A stretch of 64,000 nt of DNA from Prosthecobacter vanneervenii (GCF_014203095.1 NZ_JACHIG010000009.1:248001-312000), one strand, 5' to 3'. Counted from the first letter of the stretch, positions 27,001 through 30,199 are shown. Program-made: numbers and translations. The notes: generated by a model from the letters alone, not told the origin.

Positions 27001-29705
27001 CCACTAACAGCCGTTATGCTGTTAAGAGTGAGTGAACCTGCACCGGAGTAAATCGTCGAGGAAGAGCCCAGAATGATGGCTCCACCATAAGTGTTAGTAC
27101 CACTGATGTTGACCAAGGCACCATTCATTCCACTGATGCCACCACTGCCGTTCAAGGTCAGCGCCTGAGTGCCGTAGTTCGTCGGAGAGGCGCTCTGCAG
27201 TGCGAGTGCTCCGGCAGAACCCACAGTGACACCGCTCGTACCCCCGCCCAAAGCCTGGGAGTTTTGCAGGTTCAAGACCCCCATGGAAACCGTTGTTGCT
27301 CCCGAATAGGCATTGGCACCTTGAAGGAAAAGAGTGCCATTTCCAGTCTTGGTCAAGCCACCTGCGCCAGAATTACCCACTGAGCCGGATAGAACAGCCG
27401 TATTGCTGTTTGTATCCAGCACAGCCGTGGAAGTGAAGGTCAGCAGGCGTGTCGAGGAAGGGTCGACCGAACCGTTTCCAACAGCGGTACCAACAACGTT
27501 GTTAGCCGCCCACTGCAGGCCACCGCCGGTGAAAACCAGTGCCCCGGTGCCGGTTCCCAGGTTGGAAAGGTTCTGCATCTGAATGAGACCACCGTTCAGG
27601 GTAATCGTTCCCGTAAACGTGGTGCCACCACTGAAGTTTGTCAGAGCCAGGACTCCTGCCCCCTGCTTGACAATGGAACCACCGGAACCTGTTATGGTGC
27701 CGCCGTAAGTGGTGCTTTCGCCATTGCCGCCCAAGGTCAGAGTGGCTGTGCCCAGGGTAACCGTACCGCCAGTCGCACCAGCGCCAGAAAGAGAGCCAAT
27801 TGTCGTGGAGATGTTGTTCAGGTTCAATGTCGCCCCGGCAGTGTTGGCAAGCACCACGGGATTGTTCGAGTTGCCCAGTGCACCCGCAATACCAAGAAGC
27901 AGGGTTCCTTGATTGATGAGAATTGGCCCGGTGAAGGTGTTGACCACACCCGTTTGACCGATGGTCAGAGTGTTGCCGCTGGTGCCAGCCAGAATGATCC
28001 CGCCTGTGCCAGTGATATTACCGTTCAAAACACTGTTGAACGCGCCAGTTGTAATCGTTGCGATAGCGCCATTGTTGAAGGTGATTGCGCGGTTGGCGGG
28101 GGTGCCAGCAGTGCCGAGCGTCGTCGCTGCGGTAAATGTCAGACCAGCACTGCCATTGAAAGTCAGCCCCGAAGTGACTGCGCCAAGGTTTGTGTTAGCA
28201 CTAATGCTCAGCGTGCCGCTGTTGAGCACAACACCTCCAGTGAATGTGCTGGCAGTGCTGCTAAGGGTGACTGTGTTGGGACCGGTGATGACCAAGGTCG
28301 TGGCACCAGAATTGTCAGCGATCGTGCTGGAAATCGTAATGCCCTGATTGTTGCCCGTATTGAGGAACAGATTACCACCACCCGAAAGAGCAGACAAAAC
28401 ACCGGTGGCCGAAGCACCGGCAATGGTCAGCAAACCAGAGCCTGCATTGAGAATGCCCCCCGTGGCAAAAGTAAAGCCGGTGCCAATCGTAATACCCGTA
28501 GCGGCCGCACCTGTATATTTGAAGACTTGGGCTGCTTCACTGGCTGTCGTGGTTCCGACCGCAGCACTTGCCTGGTAGGCCGTTGTTGCAACAGCACCTG
28601 TCAGCGGCAGCGTGGTCAAGGTTCCCGCACCTACAATCTGCTTGCTGGCATTGTAAACGGCGTAATCGGTCTGAGCATTGGCGGCGGTGCCCACCGTGGC
28701 CCACGGCCCAATCACCGTGCCAGCGGTCGTGGCACCGGAAGCGCCACTGTTGACCATGATATTCGCAGTCGTGTTCAAGCCGCTGGCTGACACAAATGCC
28801 ACAGTGCCGCTGCCCGTCTGAGAGAGACCGCTAATCGTTAATGTCTGGGAGCCCGAAGCCATGTTCGTGCTATCCACAAAATTCAAAGCCCCTGAGTTCA
28901 GCGTGACCGCACCAAGCGTCTCAGCATACGTTGCACCTGAGGTGTTGGTGAAAGTAATGGTGCCGCCGTTTGAAGTAATGGGAGCAGTGGTCTTGATGCG
29001 CGCATTTCCAACATCCGATGCGGTGTTTGTAAAAGTCAACAGGCCGCCGTTCAACGTCAAACCGGTGATGTTTGATAACGCAGTGGCAGGAAGAGTGGCT
29101 GTGGAGATATTGGGTGCCGGCAACGACACGGTCATGTTGTTTCCGATCGCCAAGGTGCCGGTAAAACCCGTACCTGAACCGGTAAGCGCAAGGGTTTGAG
29201 CCGTGAGCCCACCAAAAACCCCCCCTGTGATGCTGACGTTTGCCGTGCCAGAAAGAGATGAGGCAATGGTAGGATTGACGGCGGCACCAGCAGCAGTAGC
29301 ACCATTGTAAGCATTCAAAACAATGCTGGCATTCGTTCCCCCAAAGGTCAGCGTGTTGCCGGTGAGGGTATAGCCAGATGTATTAAACTGCAGCCCGCCT
29401 ACCGTGATGCCCGTGGAGAGATTGATGGTGCCACCACTCAACCCCCAGAACAATGCAGTGTCATTGTTGGCATTGTTCCAAGCCTGATCGCTGAATGAAC
29501 TGCCGTCCCACCACATAGATGATGAGGTGTTCCAAATGCCGTTGCCACCAAAGCCGGGCCCGATGGGAGCCAAATTGTCGCCATCCGCCAGCTGATCGTA
29601 ATCGTAGTAAACTACCGCTGCGCGTGCAGGCCCAGGGAGCCAGACTGCCATCAGGCAAGTCATGAACCAGCCTAGGAGTTTGCGATATTGGCGTAGAGTC
29701 TTCAT
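1..29705 (-). CDS. Giant secreted autotransporter-associated beta-strand (PATR) repeat protein, C-terminus off window
   Basis: One reading frame runs on the minus strand from the ATG at 29705 past the left edge, about 9,900 codons without its end. I checked the codon phase at more than a dozen points (for example near 240, 5628, 8550, 10809, 12135, 14244, 15723, 18246, 22506, 26112) and it never shifts; I did not check every codon for stops. The N-terminus is a signal peptide (MKTLRQYRKLLGWF, a hydrophobic stretch, then PARA/A with cleavage near residue 30). The rest is low-complexity Gly/Thr/Ser/Asn/Ala beta-strand sequence. By eye I found about 33 turns of the type N-x-[YF]-x-G-x-T followed by V-x-x-GTL, typical of PATR (PF12951) passenger repeats. 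Two further module types and a PA14-like island are listed separately. No Shine-Dalgarno is visible; the ATG follows a T7 run. Family knowledge suggests a surface or secreted adhesin/fibre. Any C-terminal beta-barrel or sorting signal would lie outside the window, so the export route is unknown. Confidence 0.93.
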   Translation of the reverse strand, partial: MKTLRQYRKLLGWFMTCLMAVWLPGPARAAVVYYDYDQLADGDNLAPIGPGFGGNGIWNTSSSMWWDGSSFSDQAWNNANNDTALFWGLSGGTINLSTGITVGGLQFNTSGYTLTGNTLTFGGTNASIVLNAYNGATAAGAAVNPTIASSLSGTANVSITGGVFGGLTAQTLALTGSGTGFTGTLAIGNNMTVSLPAPNISTATLPATALSNITGLTLNGGLLTFTNTASDVGNARIKTTAPITSNGGTITFTNTSGATYAETLGAVTLNSGALNFVDSTNMASGSQTLTISGLSQTGSGTVAFVSASGLNTTANIMVNSGASGATTAGTVIGPWATVGTAANAQTDYAVYNASKQIVGAGTLTTLPLTGAVATTAYQASAAVGTTTASEAAQVFKYTGAAATGITIGTGFTFATGGILNAGSGLLTIAGASATGVLSALSGGGNLFLNTGNNQGITISSTIADNSGATTLVITGPNTVTLSSTASTFTGGVVLNSGTLSISANTNLGAVTSGLTFNGSAGLTFTAATTLGTAGTPANRAITFNNGAIATITTGAFNSVLNGNITGTGGIILAGTSGNTLTIGQTGVVNTFTGPILINQGTLLLGIAGALGNSNNPVVLANTAGATLNLNNISTTIGSLSGAGATGGTVTLGTATLTLGGNGESTTYGGTITGSGGSIVKQGAGVLALTNFSGGTTFTGTITLNGGLIQMQNLSNLGTGTGALVFTGGGLQWAANNVVGTAVGNGSVDPSSTRLLTFTSTAVLDTNSNTAVLSGSVGNSGAGGLTKTGNGTLFLQGANAYSGATTVSMGVLNLQNSQALGGGTSGVTVGSAGALALQSASPTNYGTQALTLNGSGGISGMNGALVNISGTNTYGGAIILGSSSTIYSGAGSLTLNSITAVSGAGTLTLAGAGSGTLAGALSNSGGLSMNGTGTWTLTGTGGSNTGAIIVSSGTLAFTGGALGTPSGTTLGGGILSLTSGSQTLGSLTLTAGTTGTIIVGAGSSLAIGSAITRAAGSASTVLFNTSSGGAISTTATGSGVNGVLGYALVNNGTTIGLASISGGNIVPLSSGSLSTLTSSTNDASGDYTTYGLTTLNATANLSVNSLTLDTTSGSGADQTINLGSNTLSLSSGALVFNSGNANNVTISGGQVGASNSEVIVHQLSSTGTLTIGSQISSGTGSYTQDGVGTVVLSGLNTFTGAVNIYGGTIKAGVGSTITYGTSAYNNYYVGYGQTAGAFGNGSSVYLASGTTLDINGYNTTIGALSGAGNIMLSNGATLTIGGYNQYGNLSGSQIHNVISGLISGNGNIVITGGGTYAFTNSSNNFSGTLNVNNGTLEISSMQQLGSGTSPIIINGVPSTTGLPGGSLVVQGGSSGINFNRNIIISGRGPNTVGAALISIGANTFSGTFSVGLTSSSEARLALEGGTTTISGAVNISPIGLGNSLLVYGDNNLNITGLLTGGTTGQTGIIKTGSAVSNSVTLSNLNNNFIGNIRIDSGTLRVFNGAALGVGTDANAIRFNNGNGNTTNGVLEVRTDAVGSFSTRNVSTPDNAGVIFVDRALGGTGLGTQQVSSSGVLSYVGSSGNVVFQNLTMGASKTMSIVGRDGYGVTFTGVGGTFGGAGAGNEVYTNSSNGLFILNASAGIGDGTARTLTINGNGDTVFNGYIIAAGVGDHFFTKSSQGYLLMNGSNTTAASNSTFTGAASISQGTLAVTNIKTLLNQNTTSTTGSNNGLNLGVGGTTPTGGVLSYLGAAGTGAGETTPMAINLITTTNSTGVLANQSGTAPSALIFTSSIGAGGAGVKTFYLGGSASSSIINQIQGVIQNNSATNTTALSKVGGATWLYAPSVASYGAGAATTTVSTLTMSSGNSTINGTTTVTVTSTAGLVPGLAVSGTGIPSNATVASITDATHFVLSANATATGNPTNLTFTYGAANSNVIALASGTGVQVGEVVTAGGSTNVPTGGVVTNVVTNSGVTIVTLSSNIGTTIANGTSITFGASTNFTGTITVGGGTLQVQPTATTGSGSSLFATTQALVFNTDALTGNGWAGGTFEYANTALAGLTQTLGALTPTAGAGTVKLDAPLSGTNTLNFASLGTVSAGTGLNIISPTNTSATFTAAVTATNGIANAHVYYNGADFMGGVTAGGAAAAAAYTAAAGGTSLAGSNTTPYNITGNYTAQATATWNAGAKINAAATITLAAGATLSINNGTNVSGGIIVTGGNSVTFTGGTGISGTGSADLVIRTDTASDTLTLSTPITSGITGGLTKNGAGKLIINAANAFTGNTNINEGTVQLSGATAALGGIAAANVTTLRQGTTLDVNGAGASQALYTGGPSYIATTIGGLAGAGTITNSSSTQTTLNLGVAGTGTASGVFSGLIQNGTGLLNITKNGTGTESLTGVNTYTGVTTINAGVLAVTSLANGGVASSIGASSNAAANLVFGGGTLQYTGNNASIYQVTQTPSISIDRLFTLAGNAVLDSSGSYGAQQVNTANNQNNAALIFNNTGAVVFGTSGAKTLTLQGNSLGDNEIDLRLINNTIDSATLSLTKTGGSLWILGNASNAYTGATTITQGMLRAADGTSLPTASNLVFNVAAGNDGVLETTGVFNRSIGTGSGQMQWNANLSGGFAASIAPLQVNIGGANATINFGTGGIGNGTGALILNSSTAQSDVTLTNPLNLNGAVRTIQVQDNSSSNYDFATLSGVISGGAGSGLIKTGGGTLYITGANTYSGDTFLTNGATFVSSIGGGSVASSAFGDGSGILTLGSGGNTVSLLYSGTGETSSRQIRMIGSAQTVRISADGSGPLVLTNFVNQSTGRATLDLRGFSNDANTISSAIADSGGALQLVKNDGGTWILSGNNTYTGGTQINAGYLAISSAASTSGSSSLGVTGPAGITGGVNNGTTITLGTGTTAGLVVGENVSGAGLGYGDIITAILDSTHFQISNTRTTPNSGATYTPLIFGALLFSNGGIYSTNGPLSISQPIVIGSNTAAIFAGSNNITINGNISGVTGNPWNIVNTIGTNTAPGTLTINGQLQSLDTAAVRNFTLFGTGNTVFNGTVSSSNFATGVTVNMLNNLTWHPTTTTTSLSSTTNSTTTVTVASTAGLYQGMLVTGAGIPANTTIATIVSATSYTLSQAATTSATANLSYQQNFTNGFALVEGFVTNTTQSPVTFGTGPLQIQGGVLLSSVDLTSSTGNALLAGMQLTNNYGVISGTSSIEFAGNATLGYSLQNNGGNRAIYNNLSGGASLTFSTNNVALSEAAATARTLTLEGTGIYNISSSIVNGAAASSQNSTFTYNATGALNLTGNSTFFGPANFFGGTTTLKGANGALSFAVQTTASAASTASTTLTVASNTGLFTGMAVAGPGIAPGTTISAISGTTVTLSLAATVANGATVSFGGTTLTTVANAATLTLDNTTASGGNMTAAGGYTNRLGDHALTLQGATFNLLGNSAGSTEGTAGQAGVLTINGGQSVINMVNNGGNLVLNFNAVAFGGGGTLNLTGGVGTSTNKVMAGQNFTTTAATTSTTVTVGSTAGLATGQAVVGANIAPNTTIATIVNGTQITLSTTPLGTGLSSGQTITIGLPMTNNTSIVPKITVAGTDFATFGSNGLQAFTGYVGSSANLNATIAGKTVTGINTTASTTVTGVNTANLYIGQQVVGANIAQGTIITAINSPTSITISQNAAAGNGNVSFLPGTGSTLIADGTNTSTSFLNLYSVINALKISDSGTPITVGAVSNSFQQLTLTSGGLLVTGTATDTISVPRLAFGAQGTEGVIQVNTGATLNLNSVITGPTLSTLPSVGSLINNGGLTKGLGGNLNINATQFYTGTTTLNGGITKLNGTLTAPGTSTVLNTLFPNQTITVNNGATLDLNGTTQWANLASTSLTLPGNQGGVVTSSIANANFITNMGSFAGTISGTGLNLTKIGTNTTTWEQAQTYTGTTSIIGGTVTLRDNATLLNTSSITISFATLNLDNSAQLAIDIANRISDTAAITLNGATIALNGRVDSNSSEVLGAVTAASGASALQSTVQATGNYGMADLILTSLSRSTGATVNFISGNNSLNSTLGTVGTNPRILVNSGISNNATGAIGAWAITDSNDYASYNITQGVGALGTAGYQGYAGGYLSGGTLFGFDTNLITNVSAGTNQALVLPSGGASTGMLRLYSATGVQNDILFTGNSDVLNLVYGGLMRANNQAGSQIGTLGGNAGVITAGTAGTSNTTELVVYNANATTATGTGSATGSVANSTSLSLASAVAISPGTVTPGMLVSGTGIQAGSFVTAVSADGKTITMNYGAASSLSGQTYTFTPAFVINSVIADAGGGAITSFVKSGAGTTVLTNANTYSGGTVIDQGTVFLSSPGSGLNATNVVIPYSSANPNIILTNATLTENLFTGQIDARNGVTLNGSSTLNLQYANTLTNLVFNNNGGTGTPTVNITAGYALTLTGNGSTLVSVATNNAVVTPLITGGFLTPGSATSNVFNIGGIVTPDAASALYTAITPALNIASAITDTTGAAAFTLTKTGNGLLQLSGGSLFSGGVNLNAGGLMIGVSSTPTTLTGNVANPVSAGPLGTGTLNIASGTYLASSGNFTVNNNWQLNSGVTDLNFRGTNNLTLNGTTTLNTGVTTVNVESPQMIATLAGVISDSGAGASINKMGLGTLALTNNNSFTGGATVTEGTLVLGGFSGANVSPLGTVAGGSNPTVNVNGGLLALQNNGAGNGGLITYTDLTVNISSSLTSAGIFVGNNGSNSSNTIEVPVINLAAGQTLNVTSANNYQLRLDYINDGAAGSGAPILNPSAGTTLLVLQWSGDKPTQYAGSQGTLIFPDIVTMGQSNTITPQGGTSGQTIALDNATLYPGGYYPLVVKSNTISAGNASSYGFSSGGLNGSFTSFAAAPASVTSTANSAVGLSGSNFVVTQPNDAALGNRPAANSASFAAGLASLNGFINISTAGNYTFRTAVDDASVLYVDGTAVVGDPVGGHALSEATAGVIFLSAGLHSIVFKPMNSSSGGGYKVLYSGADTSNNFQAISSGNLYYTTAAPAAANNYNGAAIITNAYTLAAGSSATIDTFGTQFGVVVSSLSLGNSSALNIVNGSTGSYGSGWYGVSGTTTVGSGVVLNPGNSASSGAGTINLIGNVSDGGNGLVKTGSGMLVLGGNNVSTFTGQLQVQSGYVFVNSATALPAGGTVINNSSKNTTSAPTGASGGVTLTLTGSDTATSLGLKVGQEVFGNGVSTGTYVVAATGTSVTLSQALTASASGTYNFSSSGSLDLNGMTGVASNITINGAGVTVPSASPAALLAAGSSGALWNSSALTASLTGTLTLGSSSTVGGYGDLILNSIAVSSGTPTFTKQGTDTLILNAANSSSFNTTVALGTLQLGNATALGVAANTLTITSGAVLDLNGLAIANTYPLTIGGAGYGGSGTVTGASATAVTVSSLGALINTSSTSASYAGAISLSAATSIGSNFINSSSGVTQGGDITLSGVISGAQTLTKVGLNNLTLTGVNTFSAFTLAYGGVTVSGSGRLGSAGTVTISGATYSSGGTFSNTLTLDNSGTVVNGRLSVGNTVARSLTLNGGALVISSGSSAVTENLGTGVITFGSGYNIVTLNNTTTNNITITSSGTMARTAGATALIRGTNLGSAAATTTNTNFFLTGTAPTPTGTSGDTFAGASGATSAGILPYLLVDNSASGSGVSFALYNATGGTANAFGFQGLSASNYSATLPAAGTGNGTGDLNIGNFASGLTLTNTAAATGVFQSTGINSLTINNDGVAGGTAVTLNANSVLSIDSGGILTTKSTTIAANGTGNAVGSITNTATQTREFVIWTAGASTTLTMNAALGGTVTPFTGGLTKSGDGTLVLGASQNSYSGATIIDAGTLQIASSANSSNPILYLFATAPAVSATAATPNAGALVVNSGATFDLNGHNLTTGNLSSVGVLPGTGGTITNQASTLNTLIVQTSATSDWAGNIDGNLNFVKTRTAQLNIHSLNTYGGTTTVQGNILALVDQGQLQYTTGITINDAVLRWDDSGIQALSNRIGSSVPISMDGGAFSFFSRSGTNDAISLGDLSIAGGASLIQINVGNSGFGTASVTFNSMTLAAGSTLAFQAAAGVPGNNPFIFFNSAPANTSGIMGGAYVGIGSDTVTVSTNAEFVYYDTSGGTGVNLLAPYMQTLAFSNSSSGSNLRLGLTTNNFVNSGGQTINSLTMNGAYASVLFQQATDVLTLSSGGILAGIDNNGRNIGAALNGILNRGVITAGAGQTQLFVHNGASVLTIQSAIADNGVAGGLNLVLDSYSQTANNPTITLANANTYAGSTYVNGVIVNLANTSGAGSAVTGDLFITGGNSAAGDSIAQANATVFNFAASQVASSSDVTIRNGGAWNLNGFNNTVASLTFNNTGGTSGNNGPAVITGTGVLTLTGGITATNLTDVRSVPVILGFLNLSSTTAVTVDPVSGTSVNGSGQIGLTINSNIVSAGTINFGTTTGTAGNTGVVELGGVSYFANAVNVAANTTLVLGPGANYGQTSVALASGSFLDMRGFTNVQLQKITGTGTIKNFNVSTAGTLVVGSGNASFTFDGALSSDYTSGLLNLTKIGTGTMTLGTTDNSGNIIGTLQVNQGVVQLNDATAAEGFNTYAVNVGGTLLLDDSTNVLNNRLGGGTAFNAALAFSGATRTLSMQGGTFQILGNSAAAVTENIGNLTPSAGGSTINLNATGTQGINLSIALVSGSALGGQNGLATLLIQGASSSSGAGKAVVSIPTATFNVPGTQGSGANGSTTMAVRPDIIVDASATGTGTGFAVLDSASKVIRALNQTTELLGASTSGAITGTTTNVGLGAATTAVEYALFGNVTPNSLTLLSGGTTGFTNFFGSTGGFYGANGRLTTTLNSGGLLALGGVYSSAASLSSAGVTMDIHVTGSSSLTLSTPIINTTSGIVKADGGTLIFNAPMYYTGTAGSNGTVINGGTLQLGAGLGSNAILVNPTGSAPTVLDLRLNAGTFDMNGNNQAVGQLVSINPLPNMGGTVINSGSLSTLTTVGSATTFGGQVNGAINFTKEGSGTLTLTGTNAYTGDTLLMAGLTLKDCGQLTGTSSVTVNYATLTQDNTGLQAMASRIPGGATLNGGTLTFNSQQGNDAFSMGAVTVNRGGNTITVNPINTSATGTGNSVLTIASISAPANFSTLNFSVGSGTLGAPAYGVTGTSPGNAGSNTQIIITSAPTLTNGIIGVWAIANGNDFASYVAPGSAAALASGVSGVGALGLTVNSVVAQQTNGSSVINVLSTAPFYVGEIVNGVGGLTNPTIVAINSVANTITLSSASNTTGSFTLTSSPFGNYSANALGSGVATDNINVAATVGAVTTRTINSLRINGAFTAAMNTLGDVLSDYTGGLLVTNAGAGVFAGGLLTAGSPLNSTASLYVYANNTTTINSSIVNNVSEVVTLVKSGGSGVTLNVLPTVWTTSTTSNSNTITVSGSATNPGTAGLAVGQIVSAGLGQTSGALIIGITDATRYTTSLVVGTGSTTAGTTQFSLPTAQVLNLTTTSASNTITVPAGSILYPGMTVTGAGAVLLSTTSANSTGSNVIPMTNTTGIVVGQSVTGTNVPAGSVVTSITAGTSITINQNTTTAIASGTALAFSNSGAGGGSIALSTTSANTVGSAVIPMTNTTGLVVGQTVTGTNIPAGSVISSITAGTSITISQPTTTAVASGTALTFANPGVIPANTTVLSYNSGTGVVTLSNNITNGTSLPVVFSSVGAQTVAVTNTSGTNTLTLSTPTGLNVGQLVTGTGVAANTYITGLSGNTVTLSANTTAAVTSAVFGAVSNVSQISSVTSGSNVVTVPASLGLVVGQPVQGAGIPQGATVASILDGTHITISANATSSATSNAYYGLQPLGVTVAGAAMTAGSATVTVPSTAGLAAGQSVNGIGIAPGAIISSVTDSTHFVLSSAAGNTVVSAPLTIGAALNPASGTITGLPATTTAGSSTITVASTSGLYVGMPVTGNSRIPAGSYITAITGATTFTITTGTGVTAGTNIATNIGAPAVGGYSNQYTGQTVVDQGTLTLSGALGSIQVPGDLVLNGANVTEATNAGQIAATSNVTINGTGTLTLVGNNTLNTVTFNGNGGTAAPVVTGSAGNVLVLNGTTNWITSVNDNLGFTPTISTLTLELNGLNRTVTTSGISSDDLLISSPIQNQMGGLTAAGLIKAGSGSLILSSTASTFNGGLQLNAGSLIFANASTQSGGVVTAGPIGIGTLTIGDGTTVLADGTARTIANAVTLTGNFTFGGLLVGNNLTLGGAVSLGSSTRSVAVTSPAVTSVLGGTVGGVTGTGSAGLTKTGNGVLQLGSAGNSWSGATTVNGGVLRFGAAQLLSGSAFAIAAGAVLDINNNASVIGSLSGGTSTTGGLVTNSSTTTNTLSIGADGTSTIFVGAFTAANQTSLNVTKIGTGTLNLTGGLSNGTGVLTINQGTVTLSGAGAVLFGSATADIINGAGTLNLDNSTTALNNRLSTGGGGATVARGLTINGGTFSMNGNNAVAVTETLSGTVTFGSGNGKIILVGAGGLGTTLSIGTLATQATGGGMLIVGDNLSSAAGAGNATIVVTGTFNTLAGQGTGANGTTTMAIRSDIIADNSLTGTGTGFLVKDSVTGNLRPMTTSELATTLSSGATVNFGNFSATQNYSSSTALNSLTLNSAFGINATGGGQAIQGTTVQRYTSAAGLDALTITTGGIFATTTNTLNVGSIATSSNNQFEIHVTGTASLDIMGFLLGTTGGLTKNGSGTLNLDSTEYYTGTTTLNAGTLLLNSGAANTLAVTPTATVPALQSLVVNGGTFNLNGFNQYVGTLSNNDPISGTGGTITSSTAANFVASSSSNSTFGGVIGGSLSFFKEGSGTLTLTSANNYSGSTTVLGGVLTLVDSGTLASTSFTLGGATLNMTNNGLVNINQRISSTALITLNNATVALTGANNTSSSVILGGSGTGVTAATGANALSVTAPAQGTGNTATMTVTNLTRTTGATLAFVGVPGSGGQGLGSSVVGSAQILVTNLNSTAPSLVGSYTGTGTGAILGGWATAGNSAGAPDNWATTAPAQSLTANIIQGSTTVTLTSGNTSQMVVGQALTNSNFAPGTTIASIVNGTTITVNIAPLATASGATVGFGNSGVVALNSAAYTNITAYGAQGALTSNGNYSINTVNANGTVTLAGGTQTVNSLQINPAAPATLGGSVAPTLDLAAGTLVVTSGGILRTSPNTNSGLTTIQNGTLTAGNGSAPAELTFQLNSSTNAMSVSAVIANNTTNGPVTLIKSGAPNVGSTLVLTGNNTYTGGTFVDSGLLLLNTAGANGTTTVAVPGNLTINNGATVSFGGAQSSGTTTASTAQVGSLSTVSGLYVGQAVTGTGLPANEFITGIAASGSTLATGGTTTANSNTVTVASTAGLTVGMAISGTGIPAGEFITAITSATQFTITTGTGVTAQTNQTYTSSSNQITITTGSGVTAGTNTMTFGSAIAGQIAQTSNVTINGGGTLTTSGTNTLTSLTFNNSAGGTATPTVATSTLLNLSAANAITVTNDNLASTPTISGTALVLTNAAPVITVNGVSPDGLIISAPLNTTGGGTITKSGSGSLVFSGSTANTLTGGLNISQGSVIFDNSAATNAYGTGTITIGTGTSILAGTATRTISNATSVSGDFTFGGTVAANNLTLSGTMTLAAGAHNINVTSPQVTATISGKVTGGTNLTKSGAGVLVMSNATNNYGGSTTVAGGVLQVGAAGAVPTASALAVYQGAAFDIKGFATGVGSLSGDTVSTGGLITNSGAAATLTTGNDNTSTTFAGVITNSTNALNLVKVGTGTQTLSGANTYTGTTTVTAGTLQFAKEASLYNNQSASWTPANVTVNSGATVAFNVGGAGEFTTADTTTLLNNLTAVSSNGLKAGSAVGFD
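5680..7350 (-). repeat. Run of GL-x-VGQ-x-V-x-GTGIP modules inside the giant protein
   Basis: This part of the giant gene encodes about seven consecutive copies of a ~45-residue module, near 5690-5830, 5930-6060, 6120-6290, 6330-6470, 6690-6800, 6880-7030 and 7170-7350. One copy reads GLVVGQPVQGAGIPQGATV, then ASILDGTHITISANAT. The shared pattern is T-x-GL-x-VGQ-x-V-x-G-x-x-IP-x-GT-x-V-x-x-I-x-x-x-T-x-[IF]-x-[IL]S-x-x-x-T. Isolated copies occur near 1381-1480, 1520-1670, 2341-2480, 14000-14110, 16850-16960, 18690-18790, 19020-19140, 19560-19690, 20310-20440, 20880-21010, 23760-23910 and 23945-24090. The module differs clearly from the PATR turn repeats. I do not know a family name for it. It is most likely another beta-rich structural unit of the fibre. 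Confidence 0.8.
14680..15470 (-). other. PA14-like island within the giant protein
   Basis: Around residues 4745-5010 of the giant protein the repeats give way to non-repetitive sequence. The translation contains NYTFRTAVDDASVLYVDGT followed by VVGDPVGGH, then FLSAGLHSIVFKP and YKVLYSGADTS. This order (G-x-YTF-x-x-x-x-DD-x-S-x-LYVDG ... H ... L-x-x-G-x-H-x-I ... Y) is the hallmark of PA14 / PA14-like carbohydrate-binding domains. Just N-terminal, at about 15300-15440, NYQLRLDYINDG ... LLVLQWSG resembles the second half of another such domain. PA14 domains are commonly glycan-binding in adhesins and glycosidases, so this may be the adhesive patch of the fibre. Assignment is by pattern recognition; a profile search would settle it. 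Confidence 0.6.
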
Positions 29706-30084
29706 AAAAAAATGAGGGTGTTCAACCCATGCGTGCTCGGTCTAAAAGATGCTGATAAACAGCATCGCATTCCTCTTTTGGAGAACTGCGGTCGCTGCCT
29801 TCTTTATATCAGAGCAGGATGAGGTTGGTGGCATCTAAAGGTAGTCTTTGCATCAAACCACAGTGAACCCTTACCAGACAACCTCTTTTTCTAGTTTCGC
29901 AAAAAAAAGTCAACAGATTGAAAATCAATGAATTAAAGCGTATCGGCAACCCGCCTAATTTTAAACAAATCCACCCGAGTATATCACCTAAGTAAATGAT
30001 GAATGGTTATGGAAAACACGGAATACACAGCAGATCAAACTCACACTTTGGCTCAGCAAGCCTGATTCTTGATCCACGCCCCCG
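29706..30084. other. AT-rich leader/promoter region of the giant gene
   Basis: About 380 bp with no gene, clearly more AT-rich than the surrounding genes. It must carry the promoter of the giant gene. A minus-strand TTGACT that could be a -35 element lies at 29908-29913, next to an A8/T8 tract, but no convincing -10 can be named. A perfect 7-bp hairpin sits at 29748-29766 near the start codon. Nothing else is recognised. Confidence 0.5.
29748..29766 (-). promoter_or_regulatory. Leader hairpin 43 nt upstream of the giant gene start
   Basis: GATGCTG, a 5-nt loop, then CAGCATC form a perfect 7-bp inverted repeat between the likely promoter and the ATG. It could be an mRNA leader stem-loop (stability or translation control) or a dyad operator. 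It is not followed by a U-tract, so it is not an obvious terminator. Confidence 0.35.
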
Positions 30085-30156
30085 TATCCCCGGCAGGAAT
30101 CGAACCTGCATTTAGAGTTTAGGAAACCCTCGTTCTATCCATTGAACTACGGGGAC
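30085..30156 (-). tRNA. tRNA-Arg (anticodon CCT)
   Basis: The minus strand folds into a complete cloverleaf. The acceptor stem GTCCCCG pairs with CGGGGAT with a terminal G-U. The D arm is GTTC/GAAC. The anticodon stem AGGGT/ACTCT encloses the loop TTCCTAA with anticodon CCT (30121-30123 on the plus strand as agg). The T arm GCAGG/CCTGC carries loop TTCGAAT. The discriminator base is A and the CCA end is not encoded. It reads the rare Arg codon AGG. It stands alone between the giant gene and the SDR gene. Confidence 0.93.
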
Positions 30157-30169
30157 TGACGGCCTAGTC

Positions 30170-30199
30170 CTTCTATCACGCGTTCGGGGAATGATTCAA
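30170..30199 (-). promoter_or_regulatory. Possible promoter of tRNA-Arg
   Basis: On the minus strand TTGAAT (30194-30199) and TAGAAG (30170-30175) are separated by 18 bp. They would place transcription start a few bases before the tRNA 5' end at 30156. The -35 match is fair and the -10 match weak. Confidence 0.35.
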
